A stretch of 64,000 nucleotides of DNA, taken from contig DATKDI010000001.1 of the NCBI GenBank assembly GCA_035512775.1, forward strand, positions 8,725 through 72,724, written 5' to 3'. The position numbers and the translations under genes were made by a program. This stretch comes from JAJNBA01 sp035512775 (GTDB lineage: Bacteria > Actinomycetota > UBA4738 > HRBIN12). Position 1 is the first letter of the stretch. Each line of letters begins with the position of its first letter. Below the pieces are notes generated by a model, which was given only the letters and a program-made list of their open reading frames with translations, was not told the origin of the DNA and searched no databases. Of this stretch, positions 34,051 through 42,117 are shown piece after piece.

Positions 34051-34533
34051 TTACCAGCCGCCCGCGGCAGCGACCGCGTTCGTGCCGTTGCACGTCGCAG
34101 CCACGCCCACCCCGAAGGTGGTACCGGGGCCGGTCGCGTTGTCGGAGATCTCGAAGCAATCCCCGGACTCGGACAGTGACGCGGCCGACCAGACCTGATC
34201 GACCACCGGACCGGCGGCGTCCGTCACCGTCAGGCTCACCGATGTGGGCCCCGTCGACAGGGCCGCGTCGACGACGTAGCTCAGAGACGGCTCGATCGCC
34301 GTGAGCTCGGCGGCCGTGTCGGCCCCGCTGTAGTCGCTGTTGTCGGTGTAGGCCGTCTTCGCAGCGACCAGAGCGTTCCGGAGGCTCGACTGAGCCGCCC
34401 GGTTCTGCGCCCTCTCACGGGCGCCGAGGAACGTCGGCAGAGCGATGGCGACCAGGATGCCGATGATCAGAACGACCACCATCAACTCGATGAGGGTGAA
34501 ACCCTCCTCACGCTCACGCAAACGCTTGAGCAT
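34051..34533 (-). CDS. pilA: Major type IV pilin PilA
   Basis: 160 residues from ATG 34533, with GGGAGG and GAAGG upstream. The leader MLKRLREREEG is cleaved before FTLIELMVVVLIIGILVAIA, the class IVa signature with Phe1 and Glu5 of the mature pilin. Helix alpha-1 continues to about residue 60 (FLGARERAQNRAAQSSL). Two cysteines in the C-terminal third (GDCFEISD and AATCNGT) probably form the D-region disulfide. It is expressed as a single-gene unit, with a long leader upstream and a terminator downstream. Confidence 0.95.
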   Translation of the reverse strand: MLKRLREREEGFTLIELMVVVLIIGILVAIALPTFLGARERAQNRAAQSSLRNALVAAKTAYTDNSDYSGADTAAELTAIEPSLSYVVDAALSTGPTSVSLTVTDAAGPVVDQVWSAASLSESGDCFEISDNATGPGTTFGVGVAATCNGTNAVAAAGGW

Positions 34534-34562
34534 TCTGCCTTCGCCTCCCTTCCTTTGTTTTT

Positions 34563-34581
34563 GCGCACCACAGCGGTGCGC
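34563..34581 (-). promoter_or_regulatory. Stem-loop in the pilA 5' untranslated region
   Basis: GCGCACC (34563-34569) and GGTGCGC (34575-34581) form a seven-base perfect stem with a five-base loop. On the minus strand it is followed by AAAAACAAA and then the ribosome binding site, so it is not a terminator. It could stabilise pilA mRNA or position the ribosome. Confidence 0.5.
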
Positions 34582-34705
34582 GTTCTCCACTGATGTCGGC
34601 CGCCCGGGTCACGAACTGAAGCTCTTCGCAGCAGGAACATCGAAATAGACCAGATGGACTACCCGAGAAGGAGTACCCGCTTCTACGGGGCGCCAGGAAC
34701 GACGG
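34582..34705. other. pilA upstream region
   Basis: About 120 bases of leader or promoter DNA between the 5' hairpin and the pilC terminator. No sigma-54 GG-N10-GC element and no match to c-di-GMP riboswitch consensus was found. TCTATTT on the minus strand near 34645 is a possible but weak -10 region. Confidence 0.3.
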
Positions 34706-34737
34706 GGGCCGGCGGCGCCCGAAGGTACCGCCGGCCC
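34706..34737 (-). terminator. Stem-loop after pilC
   Basis: GGGCCGGCGG (34706-34715) pairs with CCGCCGGCCC (34728-34737) around a 12-base loop, about 30 bases past the pilC stop. It has no U-tract. It separates the pilB-pilT-pilC unit from pilA. Confidence 0.6.
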
Positions 34738-34765
34738 GCCATCTCCGTCCGGCGATGACGGAGCT

Positions 34766-35974
34766 CTACTCGATCAGCTTGATGATGTTGAACATCGGCA
34801 TGTACAAGGCCACGACCGCGGCGCCCACGCAGCCGCCGATGACCGCGATCAGGATCGGCTCGATCAGAGAGGTCAGGGAGTCGACCGCCGCCTCGACCTC
34901 CTGGTCGTAGAACTGCGCGATCTTCTCGAGCATGAGATCGACCTGGCCCGTTTCCTCTCCCACCGCGATCATCTGGACGACCATCGGCGGGAAGACCGGG
35001 TACTTGGTGAGCGGTTTGGCGATCGACTCGCCGTCGCGGACCGACAGCTGCACCTCGGTGATCGCCTTCCCGACGACCTTGTTGTTCACGGTGTCGCTCA
35101 CGATCTCGAGGGCCTGGAGGATCGGCACGCCGGACTTCATCAACATCGCCAGCGTGCTCGAGAACCGGGACAGCGCGGTCTTGTGGAACAACGCGCCGAA
35201 CACAGGCGCCCGGAGCTTCACGGCGTCGACGACCTCACGGCCCTTCTCCGTCTTCTTGTACCGGCGGAGGAAGAACCGGGCGCCGAGCGACCCTCCCAGG
35301 ACGATGTACCAATACGACTTGAACGTCTCGGACATCCACAACAGACCGCGAGTGGGCAGCGGGAGCGTCCCGCCGAGCTGGCCGAAGATCGATTCGAACT
35401 GCGGGACAACGAACAACAGCATCGCGGACATGATGAGGACCACGAGGGCGACCACGGCGACCGGGTAGGTCATCGCCGACTTGATCTTGCCGCGCAGCCG
35501 GACCTCGCGCTCGATCATGTCGGCCAGGGCCGTCAGGGTTGAGTCCAGAGACCCACCGGTCTCCCCTGCCCTCACCATCGAGACGTACAGGTTGTTGAAG
35601 ACGTGGTCGTGCTTCCCGATCGCCCCGGACAGCGACGAACCCTGCTCGACGTCGAGGCGAACCTCGCTCAAGACGCGTGCCAGCTCCTTGTTGTCGCTCT
35701 GATCCGACAGGATCCCGATGGCACGGAGGATCGGCAGTCCGGAGTTGACCATCGTGGCGAACTGGCGGGAGAAGAGCGCGACCTGCTTGAGCTTGACCTT
35801 CTTGCCGCCGAACTCGATCTGACCGATACCCCGCTTCTGGCGCTGGACGTCCAGCGGCGTGAGCCCCTGCTCGCGCAGTCGCGCGAGGACCAGGGCCTCG
35901 CTGTCGGCGACGAGCGACCCCGTGGTGACGTTCCCCGTGCGGTCGCGAACCTTGTACTGGAAGGTATCTGCCAT
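34766..35974 (-). CDS. pilC: Type IV pilus inner-membrane platform protein PilC
   Basis: 402 residues, standard length. Two GspF/T2SSF domains of the same fold: the first at about 65-190 (FSRQFATMVNSGLPILRAIG), the second at about 270-390 (FSSTLAMLMKSGVPILQALE). Membrane helices are near 165-190, 210-230 and 370-395. It is rotated by PilB and PilT to move pilin in or out of the fibre. It lies one base after pilT. Confidence 0.96.
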   Translation of the reverse strand: MADTFQYKVRDRTGNVTTGSLVADSEALVLARLREQGLTPLDVQRQKRGIGQIEFGGKKVKLKQVALFSRQFATMVNSGLPILRAIGILSDQSDNKELARVLSEVRLDVEQGSSLSGAIGKHDHVFNNLYVSMVRAGETGGSLDSTLTALADMIEREVRLRGKIKSAMTYPVAVVALVVLIMSAMLLFVVPQFESIFGQLGGTLPLPTRGLLWMSETFKSYWYIVLGGSLGARFFLRRYKKTEKGREVVDAVKLRAPVFGALFHKTALSRFSSTLAMLMKSGVPILQALEIVSDTVNNKVVGKAITEVQLSVRDGESIAKPLTKYPVFPPMVVQMIAVGEETGQVDLMLEKIAQFYDQEVEAAVDSLTSLIEPILIAVIGGCVGAAVVALYMPMFNIIKLIE

Positions 35975-35975
35975 C

Positions 35976-37157
35976 TCAGCCTCCCATCAGCATGCCGCCC
36001 GACGAGCTCCCGTACGAGCCCACTGGCGCGTCGTAGCCGTCGGAGAGGGAGCCGCTCGGGGCCGAACCGCCCATGAGCCGCTGGAGCTCCTCGGGGTCGT
36101 GGCAGCGCTCGAAGGCGACCTGCTGCGAGATGCGGCCGGCCTTGATGTGCTGCGCGAGAGCCATGTCCATCGTCTGCATCCCGTAGCGACCGCCCGCCTG
36201 CATCGATGAGTAGATCTGGTGGGTCTTGCCCTCTCTGATGAGGTTGCGAACCGCGGGCGTGCACACGAGCACCTCGACGGCGGCGACACGTCCCTGACCG
36301 TCGTGCGTGGGGATCAGCTGCTGGGTGACCACGCCCTGAAGGGTGGTCGACAGCTGGACCCTGACCTGCTGCTGCTGGTGGGGCGGGAACACGTCGATGA
36401 TCCGGTCGATCGTCTGCGGCGCGTCCTGCGTGTGCAGCGTCGCGAAGACGAGGTGACCGGTCTCGGCCGCCGTGATCGCCGTGCCGATCGTCTCGAGATC
36501 TCTCATCTCGCCGACGAGGATCACGTCCGGGTCCTGGCGGAGCACGTGCTTGAGCGCCTGCGCGAAGCCGTGCGTATCCGCTCCGACCTCTCGCTGGTTC
36601 ACCACACAGCTCTTGTGCCGGTGCAGGAACTCGATCGGATCCTCCACGGTCATGATGTGACCGGCTCGCTCTCGGTTCACGATGTCGACCATGGCGGCGA
36701 GCGTCGTCGACTTGCCGGAGCCCGTCGGGCCCGTGACCACGACGAAGCCTCGCTGGAAGCGCGCGAGGTCCATCACGACGCTGGGGAGCCCAAGGTCATC
36801 CACGTTCATGATCTCGAACGGGATCACCCGGAAGACGGCGCCCACGGCGTCGCGCTGCTGGAACACGTTCACGCGGAAGCGGGACCGCCCCGGCAGCGAG
36901 TAGGACATGTCGAGCTCGAGCTCCTGCTCGAACCGCTCACGAAGCTTCTGCGGCAAGATCGCGTAGACCATGCCCTGCAACGCCCGCGGCGTGAGCGGCG
37001 GGTACTCCCCCGCCGCTTCGAGCTCGCCGTGGACACGCACCATCGGCGGGGAACCCGCCGTGAGGTGCAGGTCGGACCCTCCCTTCTCCAGGAGCGCACC
37101 GAGCAACTCGGGGATCGGGATCTGTACGTCCTCTTCCTGTTGGACCACTGAGCTCAT
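35976..37157 (-). CDS. pilT: Type IV pilus retraction ATPase PilT
   Basis: 393 residues. The N-terminal PAS-like domain includes GGSDLHLTAGSPPMVRVHG. The RecA-like core has Walker A TGPTGSGKSTT, the Asp box TVEDPIEFLH, Walker B LRQDPDVILVGEMRD and the His box LVFATLHTQDA. Presence of PilT implies a retractile pilus able to support twitching or DNA uptake. A Gly/Ser-rich tail (APSGSLSDGYDA onward) replaces the usual short end. It is co-transcribed with pilB and pilC. Confidence 0.96.
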   Translation of the reverse strand: MSSVVQQEEDVQIPIPELLGALLEKGGSDLHLTAGSPPMVRVHGELEAAGEYPPLTPRALQGMVYAILPQKLRERFEQELELDMSYSLPGRSRFRVNVFQQRDAVGAVFRVIPFEIMNVDDLGLPSVVMDLARFQRGFVVVTGPTGSGKSTTLAAMVDIVNRERAGHIMTVEDPIEFLHRHKSCVVNQREVGADTHGFAQALKHVLRQDPDVILVGEMRDLETIGTAITAAETGHLVFATLHTQDAPQTIDRIIDVFPPHQQQQVRVQLSTTLQGVVTQQLIPTHDGQGRVAAVEVLVCTPAVRNLIREGKTHQIYSSMQAGGRYGMQTMDMALAQHIKAGRISQQVAFERCHDPEELQRLMGGSAPSGSLSDGYDAPVGSYGSSSGGMLMGG

Positions 37158-37158
37158 C

Positions 37159-38865
37159 TCACTTCACCACCCTCGCGACTTCCTCGATCGACGTGACACC
37201 TGCTCGAACCTTGGCCAAACCGTCCTCACGCAGGGTCTGCATCCCCTGCTCGATCGCGACAACCCTGATGGCATCGGCAGATGCACGCTCCACCGTGAGC
37301 CGTTCGATCTCCTCACTTCTGAGCATCACCTCGTAGAGTCCGAGCCGGCCCCGATAGCCGGTGCCCGAGCACGCCTTGCAGTCGTTCTTGGCGATCCGGA
37401 GGTCGGGCGCGCGGAAGACCTCACCGATCTCCTCCCACCGGTCCTCCGGGAAACCCGCCTGCTGCAGCTCGGCCACGTCGGGTCGGTAGGGCTGCTTGCA
37501 TCTCTCGCAGAGGATCCGGGCGAGACGCTGGGCAACCACCGCGTCGATCGCGGAGGCGACGAGGAACGTCTCGACGTCCATCTCGACCAGCCGGCTGATC
37601 GCCGACGGGGCGTCGTTGGTGTGGAGCGAGGACAGCACGAGGTGGCCCGTCAGCGCAGCCTCGATCGCGATCGTCGCCGTCTCCTTGTCACGGATCTCAC
37701 CGATGAGCACGATGTCGGGGTCCGCACGCAGGATCGACCGCAGGGCCGAGGCGAACGTGAGGCCCGCCTTGGGGTTCACCTGGATCTGATTGACGCCTGC
37801 CATCCGGTACTCGACCGGGTCCTCGACGGTGATGATGTTCTTGGACTCCTCGTTCAAGATGTTCAGCGTCGAGTACATCGTGGTCGACTTCCCCGAGCCT
37901 GTCGGGCCGGTCACGAGGATCGCGCCGTACGGCTTCCGGAACGCGGTCTCGAACCGCCGGTAGGACTCCTCCATGAAGCCCAGCTCCGAGAGCGCCAGCA
38001 TCGCGTTGCTCTTGTCGAGCACGCGGATCACGACCTTCTCGCCGTGGACGGTCGGCAGCGTGGCGACACGGAGGTCGAGCTGCCTGATGCCCACCTTCAT
38101 CGAGATGCGACCGTCCTGCGGAACGCGCTTCTCGGCGATGTTGAGGTCCGCCATGACCTTCAGTCGCGAGATCAGCCCGCCCTGGAGGTTCTTGGGCTGG
38201 GCGCGCATCGGCTCGTGGAGCACACCATCGACCCGGAACCGGATCCGAACGTCGCGCTCCCCCGGCTCGATATGGACGTCGGACGCCCGCTCGGCGACGG
38301 CTTGGGACATGATCGCGTTGACGAGCTTGACGATGGGCGCGTCCTCGAGGGCGGCCTCGAGGTCGAGCTCTTCCCCCTCGCTCCCTTCCGCTGCCTCGGC
38401 CGCGAGCTGTTCGACATGGGAGTCGAGACCGGCGAACTTGGCGATCGCCTGTTCGACGTCGGCGGAGGTGGCGACCACCGGCTGCACGTCCCGGCCGGTG
38501 ATCGTTCGGATGTCGTCCAGGGCGTAGACGTTCGCGGGATCGGACATCGCGACCAGCAACTTCCCGTCGCGGTCGCCGATGGGCAACGCCCGGTACCGGC
38601 GTGCGAGGGCTTCGGGGAGCAGCGCGGTGGATGCGGGGTCGATCTGCGTGTCGGTGAGGTCGACGAACTCCAGGCCCACTTGCTCTGCGAGCGCGCGGAC
38701 CAGGTCGGCCTCCTTGATCATGCCGAGGTCGATCAGCACCCGTCCGAGCGCCTTGGGGGTCTTCTGGTGTTCCTCGAGGGCAGTGTCGAGCTGTTCGGGC
38801 GTGATCAAGCCGAGCTCGATCAAGATCTGCCCGAGTTGCTTCGACTTCCGCTTGACGGTCGTCAT
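37159..38865 (-). CDS. pilB: Type IV pilus extension ATPase PilB
   Basis: 568 residues from ATG 38865, the start that best fits the family (MTTVKRKSKQLGQILIELG); ATG 38877 and TTG 38910 are possible and none has a good ribosome binding site. The MshEN-type N-terminal domain has two repeats, QLGQILIELGLITPEQL and ALGRVLIDLGMIKEADL, in which the RLG arginine known from c-di-GMP-binding MshEN domains is replaced by Gln and Ala. The ATPase has GPTGSGKSTT, LRADPDIVLIGEIRD and LSSLHTNDA. The zinc tetracysteine (CERC, CKAC) is near 440-490. It powers pilus extension. Confidence 0.94.
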   Translation of the reverse strand: MTTVKRKSKQLGQILIELGLITPEQLDTALEEHQKTPKALGRVLIDLGMIKEADLVRALAEQVGLEFVDLTDTQIDPASTALLPEALARRYRALPIGDRDGKLLVAMSDPANVYALDDIRTITGRDVQPVVATSADVEQAIAKFAGLDSHVEQLAAEAAEGSEGEELDLEAALEDAPIVKLVNAIMSQAVAERASDVHIEPGERDVRIRFRVDGVLHEPMRAQPKNLQGGLISRLKVMADLNIAEKRVPQDGRISMKVGIRQLDLRVATLPTVHGEKVVIRVLDKSNAMLALSELGFMEESYRRFETAFRKPYGAILVTGPTGSGKSTTMYSTLNILNEESKNIITVEDPVEYRMAGVNQIQVNPKAGLTFASALRSILRADPDIVLIGEIRDKETATIAIEAALTGHLVLSSLHTNDAPSAISRLVEMDVETFLVASAIDAVVAQRLARILCERCKQPYRPDVAELQQAGFPEDRWEEIGEVFRAPDLRIAKNDCKACSGTGYRGRLGLYEVMLRSEEIERLTVERASADAIRVVAIEQGMQTLREDGLAKVRAGVTSIEEVARVVK

Positions 38866-38916
38866 CGCCGGGTCCATTCGTCTTAGGTCTGTCGCCCACG
38901 CATCTCGCAAATGGGG

Positions 38917-39627
38917 CTATCTGCTTGCTTCGTCATCCTCCTTCGGGACCTGAAGCAGCCCGGCGAACTCTTTGGCGAGGAGGACCCGGTCGACCTCGGG
39001 CTCGTCCGCCCTGCTCGCAGGGCGGCTCGGGGTCTCCGTTCCGGGATCGGACCGAAGGGTGGACTCGGCTCCCGCCGGGGCCTTCGCCGTTTCGGACCGG
39101 GCCGGATCGGACACGGCTTCCACGAGAGGGGCCGTTCGTGCCTCGGGTTCCTGTGATGCGGTGACCTCAGCGGGAGGGGGAGCGGTAACCGGAGTGGACG
39201 CGGGTGCCCGCTCCTGCTTGTGAAGGCTGGTCCGGGGCTTGCCGGAGGGTGCGGAGGGCATCTCGGGCAACCGCATGGTCTCCCGGTCGTCCGAGCGACT
39301 TTGCTCCGCCATCATCAGGGCTTGTTCGAGGAGATCCACGAGCACGCCGGGCCGCACGCCCGTGTCCGCGACGGCGAAGGCCGAGTATCCGCCACGGCGG
39401 ACGAATGCCCAGATCTGGTCGGCGAATTCGATGTACGAGCGCTCCGGGTCACCGACGGCGGCGAAACGCACCCATGCGAACCTGACGTGCGATTCTGCGT
39501 CGCCCTCCGGGTGGGCGCCCAGGATCATGCCGTCTCGAGACAGCAACAAGCAACCGCGGACCCCATCGATGCTCATGGAGACCCGCTGGGCGAGCGCCGA
39601 ATAGTCGTTCATCCCTCTTGCGAGCAT
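38917..39627 (-). CDS. Roadblock/LC7-like protein with disordered tail
   Basis: 236 residues (ATG 39612 would give 231). Residues about 7-105 resemble a roadblock/LC7 domain: ALAQRVSMSIDGVRGCLLLS, then RDGMILGAHP, then a helix (GVLVDLLEQALMMAEQ). Residues 110-215 are Pro/Ala/Glu-rich and probably disordered. The last 20 residues (VLLAKEFAGLLQVPKED) form a conserved-looking short helix. Roadblock proteins such as MglB regulate small GTPases, and in Myxococcus they control pilus polarity. No Ras-like GTPase is in the window. It lies about 50 bases upstream of pilB, so a pilus-related role is likely (inference). Confidence 0.65.
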   Translation of the reverse strand: MLARGMNDYSALAQRVSMSIDGVRGCLLLSRDGMILGAHPEGDAESHVRFAWVRFAAVGDPERSYIEFADQIWAFVRRGGYSAFAVADTGVRPGVLVDLLEQALMMAEQSRSDDRETMRLPEMPSAPSGKPRTSLHKQERAPASTPVTAPPPAEVTASQEPEARTAPLVEAVSDPARSETAKAPAGAESTLRSDPGTETPSRPASRADEPEVDRVLLAKEFAGLLQVPKEDDEASR

Positions 39628-39661
39628 CGACCGTGCAGGGATGACGCTTGAATCGACGTTG

Positions 39662-40537
39662 CTATCGGAGGTGCTCTCTGTCGGCCAAAGCGGCGAGAGC
39701 GGCGGCCGACATCACCTCGAGAGGCGCCGGCTGACCCGTCCACAGCTCGAAAGAGAGGGCGGCCTGCTCGAGCAGATGCCCGAGGCCCCCCAACGCGGCG
39801 GCGCCGGCTTCCCGCGCTCGATGCTGGAGGTCGGTCGAGACCGGGTCGTACAGGAGGTCGATCACCAGGACATCCGGGCCGAGGTGCGGAAGGCTGGGGT
39901 GGCCCGGTTCCTGCCCCGCTCCTCCCACGGGAGTGGCGTTCACCACGAGGTCGACCACCAGCCCCCCCGTGTCGGCCGGTCCGACGAGCGTGACGGGCAC
40001 CCCGAGCGGCTCGACCATCTTGACGAGCGGCGCCGCCCTGACCTCGTCGCGCGCCGCGACCGTGAGCGCCTGGAGGCCGCCCCGTGCGAGCGCCAGGGCG
40101 CAGGCGCGAGCGGCGCCGCCGGACCCGTAGAGGAGCGCAGACCTGCCCTCTGGGTCGAACCCCGCGTCCCGCCGAAGGAACCGGTCGAAGCCCGCGACGT
40201 CGGTGTTGTGTCCTTCGAGCTCGCCGCCCCGAACGACGATCGTATTCACTGCCCGAAGGAGCGTGGCGTCGTCGGAACGCCGCTGGATCAGCTCGGCCGC
40301 CTCCGTCTTGTGCGGCATCGTCACGTTGGCGCCGGCGAGCCCCAAGGGGACGAGCCCGATGAGAGCCGGCTGCAGCCACTCCGGGCGGACGGGCAGGGGG
40401 AGGTACACCCAGTCGAGGCCCTCCGCGGCGAAGGCGGCGTTGTGGATCGCCGGCGACAGGCTGTGCGCGACCGGCCAGCCGATGATCCCGACGACATGCG
40501 TGCTGCCGCCGACCCGTCGCTCAGCCGAGGCACTCAT
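39662..40537 (-). CDS. aroE: Shikimate dehydrogenase
   Basis: 291 residues. It reduces 3-dehydroshikimate with NADPH. IGWPVAHSLSPAIHNAAF holds the shikimate-binding SLSP, VTMPHK the catalytic Lys, NTDVAGF the Asp partner, and LYGSGGAARA the nucleotide-binding loop. It overlaps mltG by 17 bases. In most Actinomycetota aroE lies close to aroC; here the pilus locus of about 14 kb separates them. Confidence 0.94.
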   Translation of the reverse strand: MSASAERRVGGSTHVVGIIGWPVAHSLSPAIHNAAFAAEGLDWVYLPLPVRPEWLQPALIGLVPLGLAGANVTMPHKTEAAELIQRRSDDATLLRAVNTIVVRGGELEGHNTDVAGFDRFLRRDAGFDPEGRSALLYGSGGAARACALALARGGLQALTVAARDEVRAAPLVKMVEPLGVPVTLVGPADTGGLVVDLVVNATPVGGAGQEPGHPSLPHLGPDVLVIDLLYDPVSTDLQHRAREAGAAALGGLGHLLEQAALSFELWTGQPAPLEVMSAAALAALADREHLR

Positions 40538-41585
40538 CGACGTTCCGGTTGTGCTCCGCGAGCGTCAGCCCGAACTTGTGGTGCCCGTCCGCGCCGCAGA
40601 GCACGTAATAGAGGAACTTGGTGTCCGCCGGCTCGAGAGCGGCGCGGAGGGATTCCTCCCCCGGGCTCGCGATCGGCGTCGGCGGTAATCCGGGATTGAT
40701 CCGGGTGTTGTAGGGACTGTCGAACGCCAGGTCCGGCGTCGACAGCTCGCCGTCGGGGGTGGGGTCGTCGTACAGGAGCGTCGCGTCGATCCCGAGCGCC
40801 ATCCCGATCTCGAGCCTGTTGTAGATCACGCCCGCGATCAGCTTCCGATCCCGATCGACGCCGGCTTCCTCCTCGATCATCGAGGCGATGATCACGAGCT
40901 CGTACGGTGTGACGCCCAGCTCCTCGGTACGGTCGAAGGGCAGCTTCTCCGCCTCCTCTCGGAACTGCTCGAGCAGCTGCTCCGCGACCACCCTGGCTGA
41001 TAGGCCCTCCTTCACGAACTCGTAGCTCTTCGGGAAGAGGAACCCTTCGGGCGATGCCGTTCCCTCCGGCAGGTACGGAGGGAGCACGTACCGTCCGCTC
41101 GATACCTCCTCCAGGAACCGCTTCTCCGGGATGCCGAGGTGCTCGCGGACCTCCTCGGCGATCTGAGTCAGACGATATCCCTCGGGGATCACCAGCTCGA
41201 CGGTGGGAACCTTGGGCGGCGGTGTCGTAAGCACCGTGACCGCGTCGTCGAGCGTCATCCCGGTCGTGAGCTCGAAGGAGCCGGTGCGGATCCGGTCCGC
41301 CTTCCCCGTCCCGCGAAGGAGGATGCTGCCGACGAACCCGCCGCAGGGGATCACTCCCCGGGCGTGCAGCTCCTCGATCACCTGCTCGCCGGTCGCTCCC
41401 TCGACGACGGTGATGCTGACGGGCTTCGGAGGACCATCCGCGGCTTCCTGGCATCGGCGGTAGTAGCTGGCCCCCCACGCGCCTGCGCCGACGACACCGA
41501 GGAACAGCACGAGCGCGAGGAAGAGGGACAGCCTGCGGGGGCGCCTGCTTCGCTCGGCCCCCGAGAGGCTCGGGTCCGCCGACAT
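40521..41585 (-). CDS. mltG: Endolytic murein transglycosylase MltG
   Basis: 354 residues from ATG 41585; a GTG at 41645 would overlap ruvX by 31 bases and is less likely. A basic cytoplasmic start (ERSRRPRRLS), one membrane helix at about 20-42, a LysM-like segment (IPEGYRLTQIAEEVREHL) and the YceG catalytic domain with Glu in ASMIEEEAG, then YNRLEIGMALGIDAT and SPYNTRINPGLPPTPI. It cuts nascent glycan strands and sets chain length at the membrane. It sits between ruvX and aroE, the widely conserved order. Confidence 0.93.
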   Translation of the reverse strand: MSADPSLSGAERSRRPRRLSLFLALVLFLGVVGAGAWGASYYRRCQEAADGPPKPVSITVVEGATGEQVIEELHARGVIPCGGFVGSILLRGTGKADRIRTGSFELTTGMTLDDAVTVLTTPPPKVPTVELVIPEGYRLTQIAEEVREHLGIPEKRFLEEVSSGRYVLPPYLPEGTASPEGFLFPKSYEFVKEGLSARVVAEQLLEQFREEAEKLPFDRTEELGVTPYELVIIASMIEEEAGVDRDRKLIAGVIYNRLEIGMALGIDATLLYDDPTPDGELSTPDLAFDSPYNTRINPGLPPTPIASPGEESLRAALEPADTKFLYYVLCGADGHHKFGLTLAEHNRNVDECLG

Positions 41586-41614
41586 CACCGCAGAGGATAC
41601 CGGGCCTCTCTGCT

Positions 41615-42109
41615 TCAGCCGTTGCTTCGTTGACCATCCAGCCACGCCTGCAGGATCACGGCCGCGGCGGAGGCATCGACGACGCGGCGGCGCTCGCGGC
41701 CGCGGGTCCCCGCGGCCGCGAGCGCGCGCTCCGCCTCGACCGTGGACAGGCGCTCGTCATGCATCTCGATGGGCAGGTCGACGACGGCCCCGAGCGCGGT
41801 TGCGAACGACTCGGCGTGCGCTGCGCTCTCGCCGCGCTCCCCGCGCAGCGAGAGCGGCAGGCCGATGACGATCAGGGTCGCGCCGCGCTCCCCCGCGAGG
41901 GCCGCGATCGCCTTCAGCTCGCCCGGTGGCTGCCCGACGTGCACGGTGCCGACGGGCACCGCGACACGACGCTCCGGATCGGAGACCGCCACCCCGATCC
42001 GCGCGTCGCCGAGATCGAGCCCGAGGACGGGACCGGGGACGGGGGCACGCACAGTCTCGTGAGGCGTCTCGCCGGACGGCGCGGTTCCAGGGTCCACGCT
42101 GCGCGACAT
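41615..42109 (-). CDS. ruvX: RuvX/YqgF family RNase H-fold nuclease
   Basis: 164 residues from ATG 42109, preceded by GAGG; the alternative TTG at 42121 overlaps alaS as TTGA. RNase H-like fold with LGLDLGDARIGVAVSD, the middle Glu/Arg block MHDERLSTVEAE and the C-terminal Asp in RVVDASAAAVILQAWLD. Family members act in 16S rRNA processing and possibly on Holliday junctions. It lies eight bases after alaS. Confidence 0.92.
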   Translation of the reverse strand: MSRSVDPGTAPSGETPHETVRAPVPGPVLGLDLGDARIGVAVSDPERRVAVPVGTVHVGQPPGELKAIAALAGERGATLIVIGLPLSLRGERGESAAHAESFATALGAVVDLPIEMHDERLSTVEAERALAAAGTRGRERRRVVDASAAAVILQAWLDGQRSNG

Positions 42110-42117
42110 GGTCAACC

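Noticed and set aside
34563..34581. Intrinsic terminator upstream of pilA
   Set aside because: On the minus strand the stem is followed by an A-rich stretch, not U, and then directly by the pilA ribosome binding site.
34582..34705. c-di-GMP riboswitch or sigma-54 promoter upstream of pilA
   Set aside because: The region lacks the conserved GEMM-type blocks and any GG-N10-GC element.
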